From Saccharothrix deserti (GTDB lineage Bacteria > Actinomycetota > Actinomycetes > Mycobacteriales > Pseudonocardiaceae), in assembly GCF_009769385.1 (NCBI RefSeq), contig NZ_VKAB01000041.1, positions 16,885-80,884 on the forward strand: 64,000 bases of DNA. Direction: 5' to 3'. This document shows, one piece after another, positions 43,431-51,437 of this stretch. The translations under genes and the position numbers were made by a program. Numbering within the stretch: position 1 is the stretch's first letter; every line of letters begins with the position of its first letter. A model generated the notes under the pieces. That model was given only the letters and a program-made list of their open reading frames with translations. It did not search any database and was not told the DNA's origin.

Positions 43431-44021
43431 TCAGCGCCCGATCGTCGCCGGTGACATCAACGCGCCGAGAACGGTCGCTTCGAGCACGTCGGCGGCGTCA
43501 CGCTGCTTCAGCCTGCCCGCGCCCACCTCGTCGGCGGCGACGTGGATCAGGCTGTAGAAGACGGTGACGAGCCACGGCTGGGGCAGGTCGGTGCGGAACG
43601 AGCCTTCGTCACGGCCTCGCGCGATGAGCCGTTCCACCCGTTGGAGGACGACCTTGTGGTAGCCGCGGACCTGACGTGGGCTGAGGACGGCGCTCGCGGC
43701 GGTCATCAGGTTCCGGTAGCCGGCCAGGATGTGCCAGGCCGATCGGATGAGCCGTGACAGCGCCTCCACGGCGGTGCCCTCGTCCAGCGCCTCGGCGTCG
43801 AGCACCACGGCCGCGTTGGACACCGCCCGGTCGAGCACCTGCCCGAGCAGGTCCTCCCGCGAGGGGAAGTGGGTGTAGAGGGTGACCCGGCTGACGCCCG
43901 CCGCCTGCGCGATGGACGTCATGCTCGCGTCGGGCTGTTCGCTGAAGCACTCCAGCGCCGCATCGAGGATCGCTTCGATGTTGCGCTCGGCATCCGCCCG
44001 CCGCCGTCCCTCACGACTCAT
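43431..44021 (-). CDS. TetR-family transcriptional regulator
   Basis: 196 residues. N-terminal HTH: RRRADAERNIEAILDAALEC, then SMTSIAQAAGVSRVTLYTHF, PSREDLLGQVLD. A helical ligand domain follows. It is upstream of, and in the same direction as, the truncated MFS pump, whose promoter carries a TGTACGG inverted repeat, so it is probably the pump's repressor. The N-terminal RRADAERNI block recurs in the TetR-MMPL fusion peptide at 46041. Confidence 0.88.
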   Translation of the reverse strand: MSREGRRRADAERNIEAILDAALECFSEQPDASMTSIAQAAGVSRVTLYTHFPSREDLLGQVLDRAVSNAAVVLDAEALDEGTAVEALSRLIRSAWHILAGYRNLMTAASAVLSPRQVRGYHKVVLQRVERLIARGRDEGSFRTDLPQPWLVTVFYSLIHVAADEVGAGRLKQRDAADVLEATVLGALMSPATIGR

Positions 44022-44023
44022 GG

Positions 44024-44206
44024 TCACATCGTCCCACGACAGCCCGATCCGGAGCGGTCGTGGGCGACCGCTCCGGATCGTTTCGACACCACGAAGACCG
44101 AGGAGAAGGCCATGGCGGCACCGGCGATCATCGGGTTGAGCAGGCCGGCGGCGGCCAGGGGCAGGGCGGCGGCCTCGTTGTCCCCGGTCAACAGCCGCCG
44201 ACCACC
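44024..44206 (-). pseudogene. heavy-metal P-type ATPase remnant
   Basis: The minus strand reads LLTGDNEAAALPLAAAGLLN, then PMIAGAAMAFSSVFVVS. The LTGDN of the P-domain appears to be joined directly to the last TM helix (NPMIAGAAMAFSSVFVV is typical of copper-exporting CopA-type pumps). Everything between, and the whole N-terminus, is gone. A strong terminator-like hairpin follows. A relic of a copper/heavy-metal exporter. Confidence 0.6.
44045..44080 (-). terminator. 16-bp perfect stem-loop after the P-type ATPase remnant
   Basis: CGATCCGGAGCGGTCG-TGGG-CGACCGCTCCGGATCG: 16 paired bases with a 4-nt loop, between the ATPase remnant and the TetR start. No U-run, but the stem strength suggests an intrinsic terminator. 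Confidence 0.65.
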
Positions 44207-44219
44207 ACCCCCTTGGGGT
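44207..44219. promoter_or_regulatory. C/G-tract palindrome, possible CsoR-type operator
   Basis: ACCCCCTTGGGGT lies between the divergent copper-related remnants (P-type ATPase and Csp). CsoR copper repressors bind facing C- and G-tracts, so the site fits that theme; short and unproven. Confidence 0.35.
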
Positions 44220-44310
44220 ACCTAGGTCAAGCGAGTCCTTGCGTCCGTCACTCCCGGTTCCGGCACGGGTACTCGGTGCGGGCATCTACTACAACAACTA
44301 GGAGGTCGAC

Positions 44311-44490
44311 ATGACCACCGTGGAGAAGATGCTCGACACCTACCCCGCAGACCTCGGCGGAGTGGACAAAGACGTGCCGGCCAGGTGCATCGAGGCGTGC
44401 TTCGACTGCGCACAGGCGTGTACGGCCTGCGCGGACGCCTGCCGTCGCTGCGAAGAGGCCTGCCGGACCCTGCTCGCCACCCTCGGGTAG
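44311..44490 (+). pseudogene. four-helix copper-storage-type (Csp/DUF326) protein, internally deleted
   Basis: 59 residues where about 130 are expected. Residues 1-44 (MLDTYPADLGGVDKDVPARC, then IEACFDCAQACTACADAC) match the N-terminal helices of Cys-rich Csp proteins. The end RRCEEACRTLLATLG matches the last helix. The middle helices are absent, with the junction at a CADAC/CAEAC-like repeat, suggesting recombination between short repeats. The frame is kept and a strong SD (AGGAGG) remains, so a mini-protein with eight Cys could be made. Copper binding by it is doubtful but not excluded. Confidence 0.65.
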
Positions 44491-44499
44491 CCGGACAAA

Positions 44500-44571
44500 C
44501 CTTACAGGAGTGTTTGACTTCTAGAACGGACGCGAGCTAGCTTTCCTTAACACTCTCGTTCGACTTCTGGA
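44500..44571 (+). promoter_or_regulatory. promoter of the DHA2 pump with two copies of a repeated operator-like motif
   Basis: Copy A (44500-44525, CCTTACAGGAGTGTTTGACT...) contains the -35 TTGACT. An 18-nt spacer leads to TAGCTT (44538-44543). Copy B (44545-44571, CCTTAACACTCTCGTTCGAC...) sits at the expected transcript start. A third copy is at the opposite-strand promoter at 48317-48342. Shared by the pump and the monooxygenase operon, so probably one repressor. Confidence 0.55.
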
Positions 44572-44578
44572 GCACGAC

Positions 44579-46030
44579 GTGAACCACCCCCATGGAGAGC
44601 ACCACGGACACGGTCACGCGCCGACCGCCCAGGCCCCTGGGCGGTGGCGCGTGCTCGTCCTGCTGTGCCTCGCGCAGTTCATGGTCATCCTCGACGTGAC
44701 GATCGCGAACGTCGCACTGCCGAGTATCGGCGCGGACTTGGAGCTCAGCCGCGCCGCCCTGCCGTGGGTCATCTCCGCCTACACCCTGGTGTTCGGCGGG
44801 TTCCTGCTGCTGGGCGGCCGGTTGGCGGACATCGTCGGCAGGCGCACGACGTTCGTCATCGGCCTTGCCGTCTTCACGGTCGCCTCACTGGTCTGCGGGC
44901 TCGCGGCGAACGGGACGATGCTCGTCATTTCCCGCTTGGCGCAGGGCGCGGGTGCGGCACTGCTGTCGCCCGCCGCGTTGTCGATCATCACGACCACGTT
45001 CCACGGCGCGGACCGGAACAAGGCGCTCGGCGCGTGGGCTGCCATCGGCGGCACCGGCTCGGCCGTCGGCGTGCTGGTCGGCGGTGCGCTCACCAGCGGT
45101 CCCGGCTGGGAGTGGGCCTTCTTCATCAACGTGCCGGTCGGCATCGGCGTGCTGGTCGCCACGTTCGCGATGGTCGAGCAGGTGGCCGGCCAACGGGTCG
45201 AGGGCAAGTCCGACTGGATGGGCGCGGTGCTCATGACCGCCATGACCGGCCTGCTGATCTTCGGCCTGATCAGCGCCGGCGGTGTGGGCTGGGGTTCCGC
45301 GATGACCTTGATCCCGCTCGCCGCGGGCATCGTCCTGGTCGGCCTCTTCGTCGTGGTCGAGCGCCGTGCCGCGAACCCGTTGGTGCCGATCCCGGTGCTG
45401 ACCCGGCGTTCGGTGGTCGCGGGCAACGTGGCGATGCTGTCCGGCGCGGGTCTGCTGATCGCGAGCTTCTTCCTGGCCTCGCTCTACTTGCAGAACGTCG
45501 CCGAGTACAGCGCGCTGCAAACCGGTCTCACGTTCCTGCCCGTGGCGCTGGGCATGATCGTCGCGGTGCAGCTGTGCTCCCACCTGCTCGCGAAGGTGGG
45601 CTGGCGTCCCGTCGCGGCCATCGGCATGGTGCTCGCCGCAGGCGGGTTCGTGTGGCTGGCGCAGCTGTCCGGCGGCGAGAACGCGTTGGGCGAGGTGCTG
45701 CCCGGGTTCATGATCTCCGCGGCGGGCCTGGTGTGGATGTTCATCGTCGCCACGACCAGCGCCATGAACGACGTCGACCACCGCGAAGCCGGCCTGATGT
45801 CCGGCCTGGTCAACACCAACCACGAACTGGGGGCGTCGCTCGGCATCGCGTTCGTGGCGGCGATCGCCGGAGCCGGCGTGGACGCGGGCGACCACGCGGC
45901 CACCTCGGTGAGCGGCTTCCAGAACGCCTTCCTGGCCTGTGCGATCGTGGCACTGGTGGTGGCGATCGTGTCCCCGCTGCTGCTGCCCGCCGGGAAGCCG
46001 AGTTCAGACGGCCCGGTGTTCGCCCACTGA
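44579..46030 (+). CDS. DHA2-family MFS drug exporter (14 TM)
   Basis: 483 residues, complete. A His-rich N-terminus (NHPHGEHHGHGHAP) could bind metal. Then FMVILDVTIANVALPSIGAD (motif D1), GGRLADIVGRRTTFVIGLAV (motif A), ISRLAQGAGAALLSPAALSI (motif B), and GGTGSAVGVLVGGALTSGPG (motif C, exporters). Fourteen TM segments fit the EmrB/QacA branch. GTG start. It shares an operator-like motif with the leftward monooxygenase/PhzE-remnant operon starting at 48310, suggesting it exports that pathway's product. Confidence 0.9.
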   Translation: MNHPHGEHHGHGHAPTAQAPGRWRVLVLLCLAQFMVILDVTIANVALPSIGADLELSRAALPWVISAYTLVFGGFLLLGGRLADIVGRRTTFVIGLAVFTVASLVCGLAANGTMLVISRLAQGAGAALLSPAALSIITTTFHGADRNKALGAWAAIGGTGSAVGVLVGGALTSGPGWEWAFFINVPVGIGVLVATFAMVEQVAGQRVEGKSDWMGAVLMTAMTGLLIFGLISAGGVGWGSAMTLIPLAAGIVLVGLFVVVERRAANPLVPIPVLTRRSVVAGNVAMLSGAGLLIASFFLASLYLQNVAEYSALQTGLTFLPVALGMIVAVQLCSHLLAKVGWRPVAAIGMVLAAGGFVWLAQLSGGENALGEVLPGFMISAAGLVWMFIVATTSAMNDVDHREAGLMSGLVNTNHELGASLGIAFVAAIAGAGVDAGDHAATSVSGFQNAFLACAIVALVVAIVSPLLLPAGKPSSDGPVFAH

Positions 46031-46040
46031 CCCGCCGACG

Positions 46041-46253
46041 ATGACGACGGAACCACCGCGCTCGGAGTCGACTCGGCGGCCTCGTCCGCGCCGGGCCGAC
46101 GCCGAGCGGAACATCGCGTTGGCCGTGCTCGTGGACGCCTGGCTGATCCGGGGTGTACTCGCCCCGGCGTTCATGAAACTCGCGGGTCGGGCGAACTGGT
46201 GGGCGTCCAACCCCCTGGCGGCCCTGCACGACCGCCTGGGACTGCGTGAGTGA
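46041..46253 (+). pseudogene. chimeric mini-ORF: TetR N-terminus fused to MMPL-transporter C-terminus
   Basis: 70 residues. The start (RRPRPRRADAERNIA) is the N-terminal arm of a TetR regulator, the same block as in the TetR at 43431. It then changes in frame into LAVLVDAWLIRGVLAPAFMK, LAGRANWWASNPLAALHDRL, the last TM helix and tail of an MMPL-family exporter. The bodies of both genes (about 180 and 650 residues) are missing. It begins 10 bp after the DHA2 stop, so the deleted stretch once held the pump's regulator and an RND/MMPL exporter. Confidence 0.55.
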
Positions 46254-46283
46254 TCCCGGCGCGGATGATCCCGGCACGGATGA

Positions 46284-47465
46284 TCACCGCATCGAGGGCA
46301 CCGGCTCTTGGTAGAGCTCGTCGACCAGTTCGAAGAGCCGGGGGACGGTGTACGCCCCGAGTGACGCGTTGCGCGCCTGGGCGTCCGCGCCGTCCGGGTG
46401 GTAGACCCGCTCGCCGAGCGCACGGGAGACCCGCTGGACCCATCCCGTGCGCTCGGCGCGCAGGTCGTTGAACCGCTGGAAGACGAGCGGGAAGTCGACG
46501 GTTCCCGGCTCCAACAGGTCACGGAGGCTCACCGCGTCCTCCAGGGCCATGCACGCGCCTTGCGCGGCGTACTGGAGCATCGGGTGGGCGGCGTCGCCGA
46601 GCAGCACGACCTGCCGGTCGGTCCAGCGGCGCACCGGGTCGCGGTCGCACAGGACCCAGGTGCGCCAGTCCCGGCCCAGCTCGATGAACGCCCGCGTGGT
46701 CTTCGCCATGACGGCGAAGGTGTCGAGCACGAGGTCGCGGTCGACCGGGCGGCCGGTGACGACCTCGGTCGCGGCGTTGTCCACGGTGGCGGCGAGGTTG
46801 AGGAACTTCCGGCCCGCGATCGGGTAGTGCACGACGTGCCGTTTCGGCGCGGCCCAGAGGGTGACGGAGTTCCACCGCATCTCCTCGGGCACGGACTCGA
46901 TCGGGATGACCGACCGGTAGATCGTGTGCCCGGACACGCGGGGCTCCCCGTCCGCCAGGAGTTGAGCCCGCACGGTGGACCGGATGCCGTCGGCGCCGAT
47001 CAGCGCTGCACCCCGGACGGTCTCGCCGGACGCGAGTTCGACCAGGACGTCGTCGCCGTCGACCTGGTACCGCACCACGGCGGAGTCGGTGCGCAGGTCG
47101 ATCGCGTCGTACGCCCGGCAGGCGTCCAGCAGCGCCGTGTACAGGTCCACGCGGTGCACGACGGCGTACGGGTAGCCGTAGCGCTCGGGGAACTCGCCGG
47201 TGAGCGGTAAGTGGGTGATGCGCTCACCGGTGACACCGTCCATCAGCTTGAGCTCGTCGACGAACACCGCGCCCTTCCGCACGCCGTCCAGCACGCCGAG
47301 CCGGTCCAGGGCGCGGAACGCGTTGGGCCCCAGCTGGATTCCCGCACCCAGCTCGGTGAACTCCGGGTTGCGTTCGAGCACGACGGCGTGGTGACCCGCC
47401 TGGGCCACCCCGAGGGCGGCCGCGACGCCGCCGATCCCTCCGCCTGCGATCAGCACTGTCGCCAT
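46284..47465 (-). CDS. FAD-dependent aromatic monooxygenase (3-hydroxybenzoate 6-hydroxylase/salicylate hydroxylase type)
   Basis: 393 residues, intact group A flavoprotein hydroxylase. GxGxxG at the start (VLIAGGGIGGVAAALGVAQA), the DG motif in IGADGIRSTVRAQLL, and the GD motif in VVLLGDAAHPMLQYAAQGAC. The middle (SVTLWAAPKRHVVHYPIAG) resembles 3-hydroxybenzoate 6-hydroxylase and phenazine-modifying PhzS-like enzymes. It uses NAD(P)H and O2 to hydroxylate an aromatic acid. Last gene of a leftward operon with a PhzE fragment, so a phenazine-type substrate is a possibility; gentisate formation is the alternative. Confidence 0.88.
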   Translation of the reverse strand: MATVLIAGGGIGGVAAALGVAQAGHHAVVLERNPEFTELGAGIQLGPNAFRALDRLGVLDGVRKGAVFVDELKLMDGVTGERITHLPLTGEFPERYGYPYAVVHRVDLYTALLDACRAYDAIDLRTDSAVVRYQVDGDDVLVELASGETVRGAALIGADGIRSTVRAQLLADGEPRVSGHTIYRSVIPIESVPEEMRWNSVTLWAAPKRHVVHYPIAGRKFLNLAATVDNAATEVVTGRPVDRDLVLDTFAVMAKTTRAFIELGRDWRTWVLCDRDPVRRWTDRQVVLLGDAAHPMLQYAAQGACMALEDAVSLRDLLEPGTVDFPLVFQRFNDLRAERTGWVQRVSRALGERVYHPDGADAQARNASLGAYTVPRLFELVDELYQEPVPSMR

Positions 47466-47540
47466 CGGGATGTCGCATTCCTTTCGTGTCGACGCCCGTG
47501 GTCGGGCGTCGTGGTCGGGTGTCGTGGTCGGGTGTCGTGG

Positions 47541-48122
47541 TCAGCGCGCCACGGGGGCGCCCGCGAGGACCGCGGTGAGCACGTCGCCGAGGATCGTGGG
47601 CCCGTGCTCGGTCAGCACCGACTCGGCGTGGAACTGCACCGAGGCGAACCGCGGACCGCGCAGGGCGTGCACTTCACCGGTGTCCGGATCACGACTGACC
47701 GCCACCGGGCCCGGCACGCCGGGGCATTCGACGGTGTCTGCGGCCGACCGGGCGGCGAAGGTGTTGCAGAACCCCGCCGTCACAGGGCTCCCGAACAGTC
47801 CGCTGAGCACCTGGTGCCCGAGGCACACGGAGAGGAACGGCCTGCGCTCGTCGAGCAGGCGCCCGGTGACGTGCCGCATGACGGCGATCTTGGCAGAGTC
47901 GTCGTCACGCGGGTCTCCGGGGCCGGGGCCGACCAGCACCACGTCGTAGCCGTCGAGGTCCAACGGCTCGTCGAACCTCCGGACGGTGATCTCCGGCCCC
48001 GGTGAGCGCAACTGGAGGGCCGGCATCGCGGTGAACGTGTCCTCGGCGTCGATCACCAGGACCGAGACCGTCCTGCGAGCCCTTCCCGTACGGGAGGTGA
48101 ACCCGGTCGGGTGAACGGTCAC
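47541..48122 (-). pseudogene. PhzE-type glutamine amidotransferase fragment
   Basis: About 190 residues matching only the C-terminal GATase of 2-amino-2-deoxyisochorismate synthase PhzE: VLVIDAEDTFTAM, DGYDVVLVGPGPGDPRD, FLSVCLGHQVLSGLFGSPVT (nucleophile Cys), VECPGVPGPVAVSRDPDTGE, and FASVQFHAESVLTEHG (His, Glu). The ~430-residue chorismate-binding half is missing, and about 20-30 residues appear lost between SPVT and AGFCNTF. The GTG overlaps the previous stop (GTGA). Evidence that a phenazine-like cluster once stood here; the fragment itself cannot make the aminated chorismate. Confidence 0.7.
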
Positions 48123-48310
48123 AGGGGGCCACACGCGGGGTCACACGAAGCGGGCGAGTTCGAATCCGCAGGTGGCAGCCGTTTCGCGTGGCCGCCGACG
48201 ATCGACGCGGTCAGGTCCGGGTCGTCCTGCACGACGAGGTGGCCGCTGCCCGGCACCAGGGCGTGCTCGGCGTGCGGGAGCAGCAGCGGGGCGACCTCGT
48301 CACGCGCCAC
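48119..48310 (-). pseudogene. alpha/beta-hydrolase C-terminal remnant
   Basis: 63 residues. LLPHAEHALVPGSGHLVVQD with DPDLTASIVGGH is the catalytic-His region and last helix of an alpha/beta hydrolase; the nucleophile elbow is absent. It retains a GTG, a strong SD (GAGGAGG) and a full promoter, implying an in-frame deletion near the start of the original gene. Its stop overlaps the PhzE fragment by 4 nt. Confidence 0.6.
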
Positions 48311-48316
48311 GAGTCC

Positions 48317-48375
48317 TCCTCAAGTCGAACACTAGTGTAAGGAAACGTTAGAGCCGCCAGCCACCTACTAGCCAA
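48317..48375 (-). promoter_or_regulatory. promoter of the leftward hydrolase-remnant/PhzE/monooxygenase operon with operator copy C
   Basis: On the minus strand, TTGGCT (48370-48375), a 17-nt spacer and TCTAAC (48347-48352). Then, at the expected +1, CCTTACACTAGTGTTCGACT... (48342-48317), which matches copy A at 44500 in 20 of 26 positions and contains the palindrome ACACTAGTGT. Probable repressor roadblock site. Confidence 0.55.
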
Positions 48376-48500
48376 CTTAGTTGTACTTACTATGAGTGAT
48401 AGTGGACGAACCGGGCCGACTTCCGTAACCTGTCCGAGACCCAGTCGGTTCACCCATTCAGGTGGCCCGTCCCCGAAGCTCGAAGGAGGCTTGCGCGATC

Positions 48501-49502
48501 GTGGCGTCCCCACCCGCTCAGCGCACCGTCCGGGCCGCGCTGGCGGCCACCGCCGCCGCAGTGCTCACAGCCGGTCTCACCATCCCCCAGGCAGCAGCCG
48601 ACCCCGCAGTACCGGCCAACGCCTCCGAGGCGTTGAAGAAGTACACCGAGCTGGCCGGGCAAGCCGAAAAGCTCAACGAGGAGCACCTGCGGGCGCAGGA
48701 CGACCTCAAAGCCAAGCAGGGCGAGCTGGACAAGGCCAACGGCGACCTCGCGGGCGCGCGCCAGGCCGAGGAGCAGCTGCGCGGCCAGGTCGACCTGCTC
48801 ACCGAGGCCAGCTTCGAGGGCGCCCGGTTCAACCAGCTCTCCGCACTGCTGGTCAGCGACTCGCAGCAGGACTACCTGAACCGGATGTCCGCGCTCGGCG
48901 TCCTGGCGGGCGAGAACGCCGACGCGCTGGCGAGCCTGACCAAAGCGGTCACCGACGCCGACGACGCGCAGCGACGGGCCACGGACGCCACCAACGCCGC
49001 CACCAAGCTCGTGGACGACATCGCGCAGCGGAAGACCGACCTCGACAAGCAGGTCGCCGACGCCCGCGCCCAGTACGACAAGCTGAGTGCCGCCGACAAG
49101 GCCACGCTCGCCGACGCCGGTGACACCTCCCGCATCGCCGTCCCCGCGGGCACTGCCGGCAAGGCACTGGAGTACGCCCTGGCCCAGCGCGGCGACGACT
49201 ACGTCTTCGGTGCCAACGGCCCCGACGAGTGGGACTGCTCCAGCCTCATGCAACAGTCCTACCGCGCCGCCGGCGTCTCGATCCCCCGCACCACCTACGG
49301 CCAGGCCGGCATCGGCCGCACCGTATCCCGCGGCGAGGTCAAACCGGGCGACCTGATCATCTACTACGCCGACCAGCACCACGTCGCCATGGCCGTCGAC
49401 GGCGTGCGCGCGGTGCACGCGTCCACCGAGGGCGTGCCGGTGAAGATCGCCGACATCGACTCGATCGGACCCATCAACGTCATCCGGCGCATCGAAGGTT
49501 GA
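48501..49502 (+). CDS. secreted NlpC/P60 peptidoglycan hydrolase with coiled-coil N-terminus
   Basis: 333 residues. Signal peptide (to PQAAA near residue 32). A long Ala/Glu/Lys/Asp-rich coiled coil spans about residues 40-215. A C-terminal NlpC/P60 domain follows, with catalytic Cys in EWDCSSLMQQSYRAAG, His in HHVAMAVDG, and IPRTTYGQAGIG between. RipA/Cgl-type actinobacterial wall hydrolases share this plan: the coiled coil restrains or recruits (FtsEX-like control), and the domain cuts D-Glu-mDAP stem-peptide bonds. GTG start with AGGAGG 11 nt upstream. Monocistronic. Confidence 0.9.
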   Translation: MASPPAQRTVRAALAATAAAVLTAGLTIPQAAADPAVPANASEALKKYTELAGQAEKLNEEHLRAQDDLKAKQGELDKANGDLAGARQAEEQLRGQVDLLTEASFEGARFNQLSALLVSDSQQDYLNRMSALGVLAGENADALASLTKAVTDADDAQRRATDATNAATKLVDDIAQRKTDLDKQVADARAQYDKLSAADKATLADAGDTSRIAVPAGTAGKALEYALAQRGDDYVFGANGPDEWDCSSLMQQSYRAAGVSIPRTTYGQAGIGRTVSRGEVKPGDLIIYYADQHHVAMAVDGVRAVHASTEGVPVKIADIDSIGPINVIRRIEG

Positions 49503-49745
49503 TCTCGCGTCAGCGGCAGGCGACTTCGAGTCTGATGTCGTCGTCCAATGCGGCCAACGATCTGCAGCCTGCAGCCAAGGTTACCCCATACCGGTATGGT
49601 GTATGTGGGTTTGTCGGACCGGGAGCGGGCCGGAGCCGCTCTTGGACATTGGAGTTCCCAAAAGATACTCAAGGTTCGTTGAAGACCAGTATCTCGTGGA
49701 TACCTTCCGTGCCGACAGCGCATACGGCAGTTTCAGGAGACAAGC
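49503..49745. other. lower-GC intergenic segment with a 14-bp palindrome
   Basis: CCATACCGGTATGG (49586-49599) is a perfect palindrome. The segment from about 49560 to 49860 is visibly richer in A/T than its surroundings and leads to the SnoaL-like remnant, so it may be imported DNA or an old promoter. Confidence 0.4.
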
Positions 49746-50072
49746 GTGATCAGATTGGTCGGCACCAATGACCATCGGGCCGTTCGCAACCTGAACAACA
49801 TCGTCGAACTTCACGAAGTGACGATCAATCAAAAGCGGCCCGAGGATGACCGCAGTGTGGCTTCACTCGAACTTTCTCAATCTTTTCAACGACGATCCGG
49901 ACGACACGGGCGGCAGGTTCCATCCGGGAGCTGGTGCTGCTGTCGCATCACGAGCGTTGCCGAAGTAGGCCTGCTCGGCGGGCTTCGCCGACCTGCACCG
50001 GGCTGGGTCGAGGGCGACGTCGTGAATGATCGTTGGCTGGACGTTGGTGCGGCGTTGGCGGGAGTGCCTTGA
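49746..50072 (+). pseudogene. SnoaL/NTF2-like protein fragment with an unrelated tail
   Basis: The first ~34 codons after a GTG with SD AGGAG read NNIVELHEVTINQKRPED, the opening helix of SnoaL-like ester cyclase/NTF2-fold proteins (where LYDLxxNQKRPEEA is usual). The continuation (RSVASLELSQSFQRRSGRHG...) does not fit the family, so the ~100-residue remainder of the fold is lost. Confidence 0.45.
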
Positions 50073-50162
50073 CTCCTCGATGCGACTCCCGACGGTTCGC
50101 GCCATGTCCGGCCGCCATGTCCGGCGCAGTTCAACCACCGTGCTCCGAGGAAGGTCCGGCTC

Positions 50163-51362
50163 ATGGGATCGGCTACCGCTGAACAGCCCAGGCTCAAGAA
50201 GATGATGCTGGCCAGGCCTGAGTTCGCCCAGCGCATAGAGACGATCGGCCGCGAGGCCGAAGCCGAGCCCGAGTCCGTCGCGGGCCTGCCGTCGGGCTCG
50301 GGCGGTGCGGCACCCGCGGTCGATCCGTTCCAGCGCCTACAGGGCGTCGCCGGTTGGGTGATCGACTACGTGGCGTTCCTGCGGCAGCCGATCGACCAGC
50401 TACAGGGGGACCCGCAGAACGTCCAGGCCACCGCCGACGCGATCAAGTCGGCGGCGGAGCGGATGCGGACGCTGGCCGAGACCCACCGCACGACGTTGGC
50501 GCAGCCCGGGGGGTGGAGCGGCGACTCGCACGAGGCGTTCAAGACCAGCATGGACACCCTCGGCCAGGAGTTGGACTCGTTGGCCAACGCGGTGGACAAG
50601 AAGGGGACGGTCGTCGCCACGACCGGCGCGATGGTGCAGGCGCTGCGCGACATGGTCGTCGACCTGGTCACGCGGTTCTCGGACTCGCTGGTGCCGGGCG
50701 CGATCACGGCGTATGTCATGGCTCCGTTCACGTTCGGCGCGTCCATCGCCGCGTTCCTCGGCTCAGTGGTGTCCAGCGCGGTGGAGTTGGGCACCACCGT
50801 CGCGGCAAAGATGGACAGTCTGGCCGCCGCGCTGAGTCGCCAGGCGGACCGCTTGAAGAAGCTCGACGAGATCTCCGACGAGGTCACCAAGGGCTGGGAG
50901 CGGTTCGACGGCGTCGCGGACGGGACGGCCGTGGCGAGCAAGCCGATGGCGCGCACCGAATTGGCCCCCGCGCGGACCGCAACGCAGCCCGCCCGACGCC
51001 TCGTGGCCATGGAAGCCGAAGAAGTCACCACCGCACAGCAGGCCAGCGCCCCGCTCGAAACCGCGCAAGCCCGCATGATGACGGCAAGGGAACCACTCCA
51101 GCACGCAAGCCAAGCGTTCCAAGCCACCGCCCCGCTCGCGCCCGCGGAGTCGACCTACATGAGGGCGGAGGAGGCCGTCCAGGCCCGCAAGCCGCTCGCC
51201 CACACCGAGGCCACTTACGTGAGGGCGACGGAACAGTCGGTCCAGGCACGCCACGTCACAGAACCCGCCTACATGACGGCGACCGAACAACAGGTCCAGG
51301 CACGCCAAGTGGTGGCGGCCGAGCCGGCGTTGGAGGCCCGCAGGTTGTCGGATGCCGATTAG
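50163..51362 (+). CDS. WXG100-type ESX secretion-associated protein with repeat tail
   Basis: 399 residues. The central ~100 residues form a WXG100-like helical hairpin (QATADAIKSAAERMRTLAET, then GGWSGDSHEAFKTSMDTLGQ with the turn Trp-x-Gly). A hydrophobic helical stretch (FGASIAAFLGSVVSSAVELG) follows. The tail from about residue 290 carries imperfect ~20-residue repeats built on TYM-x-ATEQ-x-VQAR. No signal peptide. Substrates of type VII secretion have this plan. ATG with SD GAGGAAGG, 75 bp before a second WXG100-type gene, so probably a secreted pair. Confidence 0.75.
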   Translation: MGSATAEQPRLKKMMLARPEFAQRIETIGREAEAEPESVAGLPSGSGGAAPAVDPFQRLQGVAGWVIDYVAFLRQPIDQLQGDPQNVQATADAIKSAAERMRTLAETHRTTLAQPGGWSGDSHEAFKTSMDTLGQELDSLANAVDKKGTVVATTGAMVQALRDMVVDLVTRFSDSLVPGAITAYVMAPFTFGASIAAFLGSVVSSAVELGTTVAAKMDSLAAALSRQADRLKKLDEISDEVTKGWERFDGVADGTAVASKPMARTELAPARTATQPARRLVAMEAEEVTTAQQASAPLETAQARMMTAREPLQHASQAFQATAPLAPAESTYMRAEEAVQARKPLAHTEATYVRATEQSVQARHVTEPAYMTATEQQVQARQVVAAEPALEARRLSDAD

Positions 51363-51437
51363 GCGCTGACGGCGGCCGAGCACCGGCCGGCCCCCTCTCG
51401 GCCGACTCCCTTCCCTGCACCCCGCGGAGGCATTCCC

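Noticed and set aside
49863..50138. Minus-strand 91-codon frame upstream of the WXG100 gene
   Set aside because: No SD, no family resemblance, and composition like a shadow or eroded sequence.
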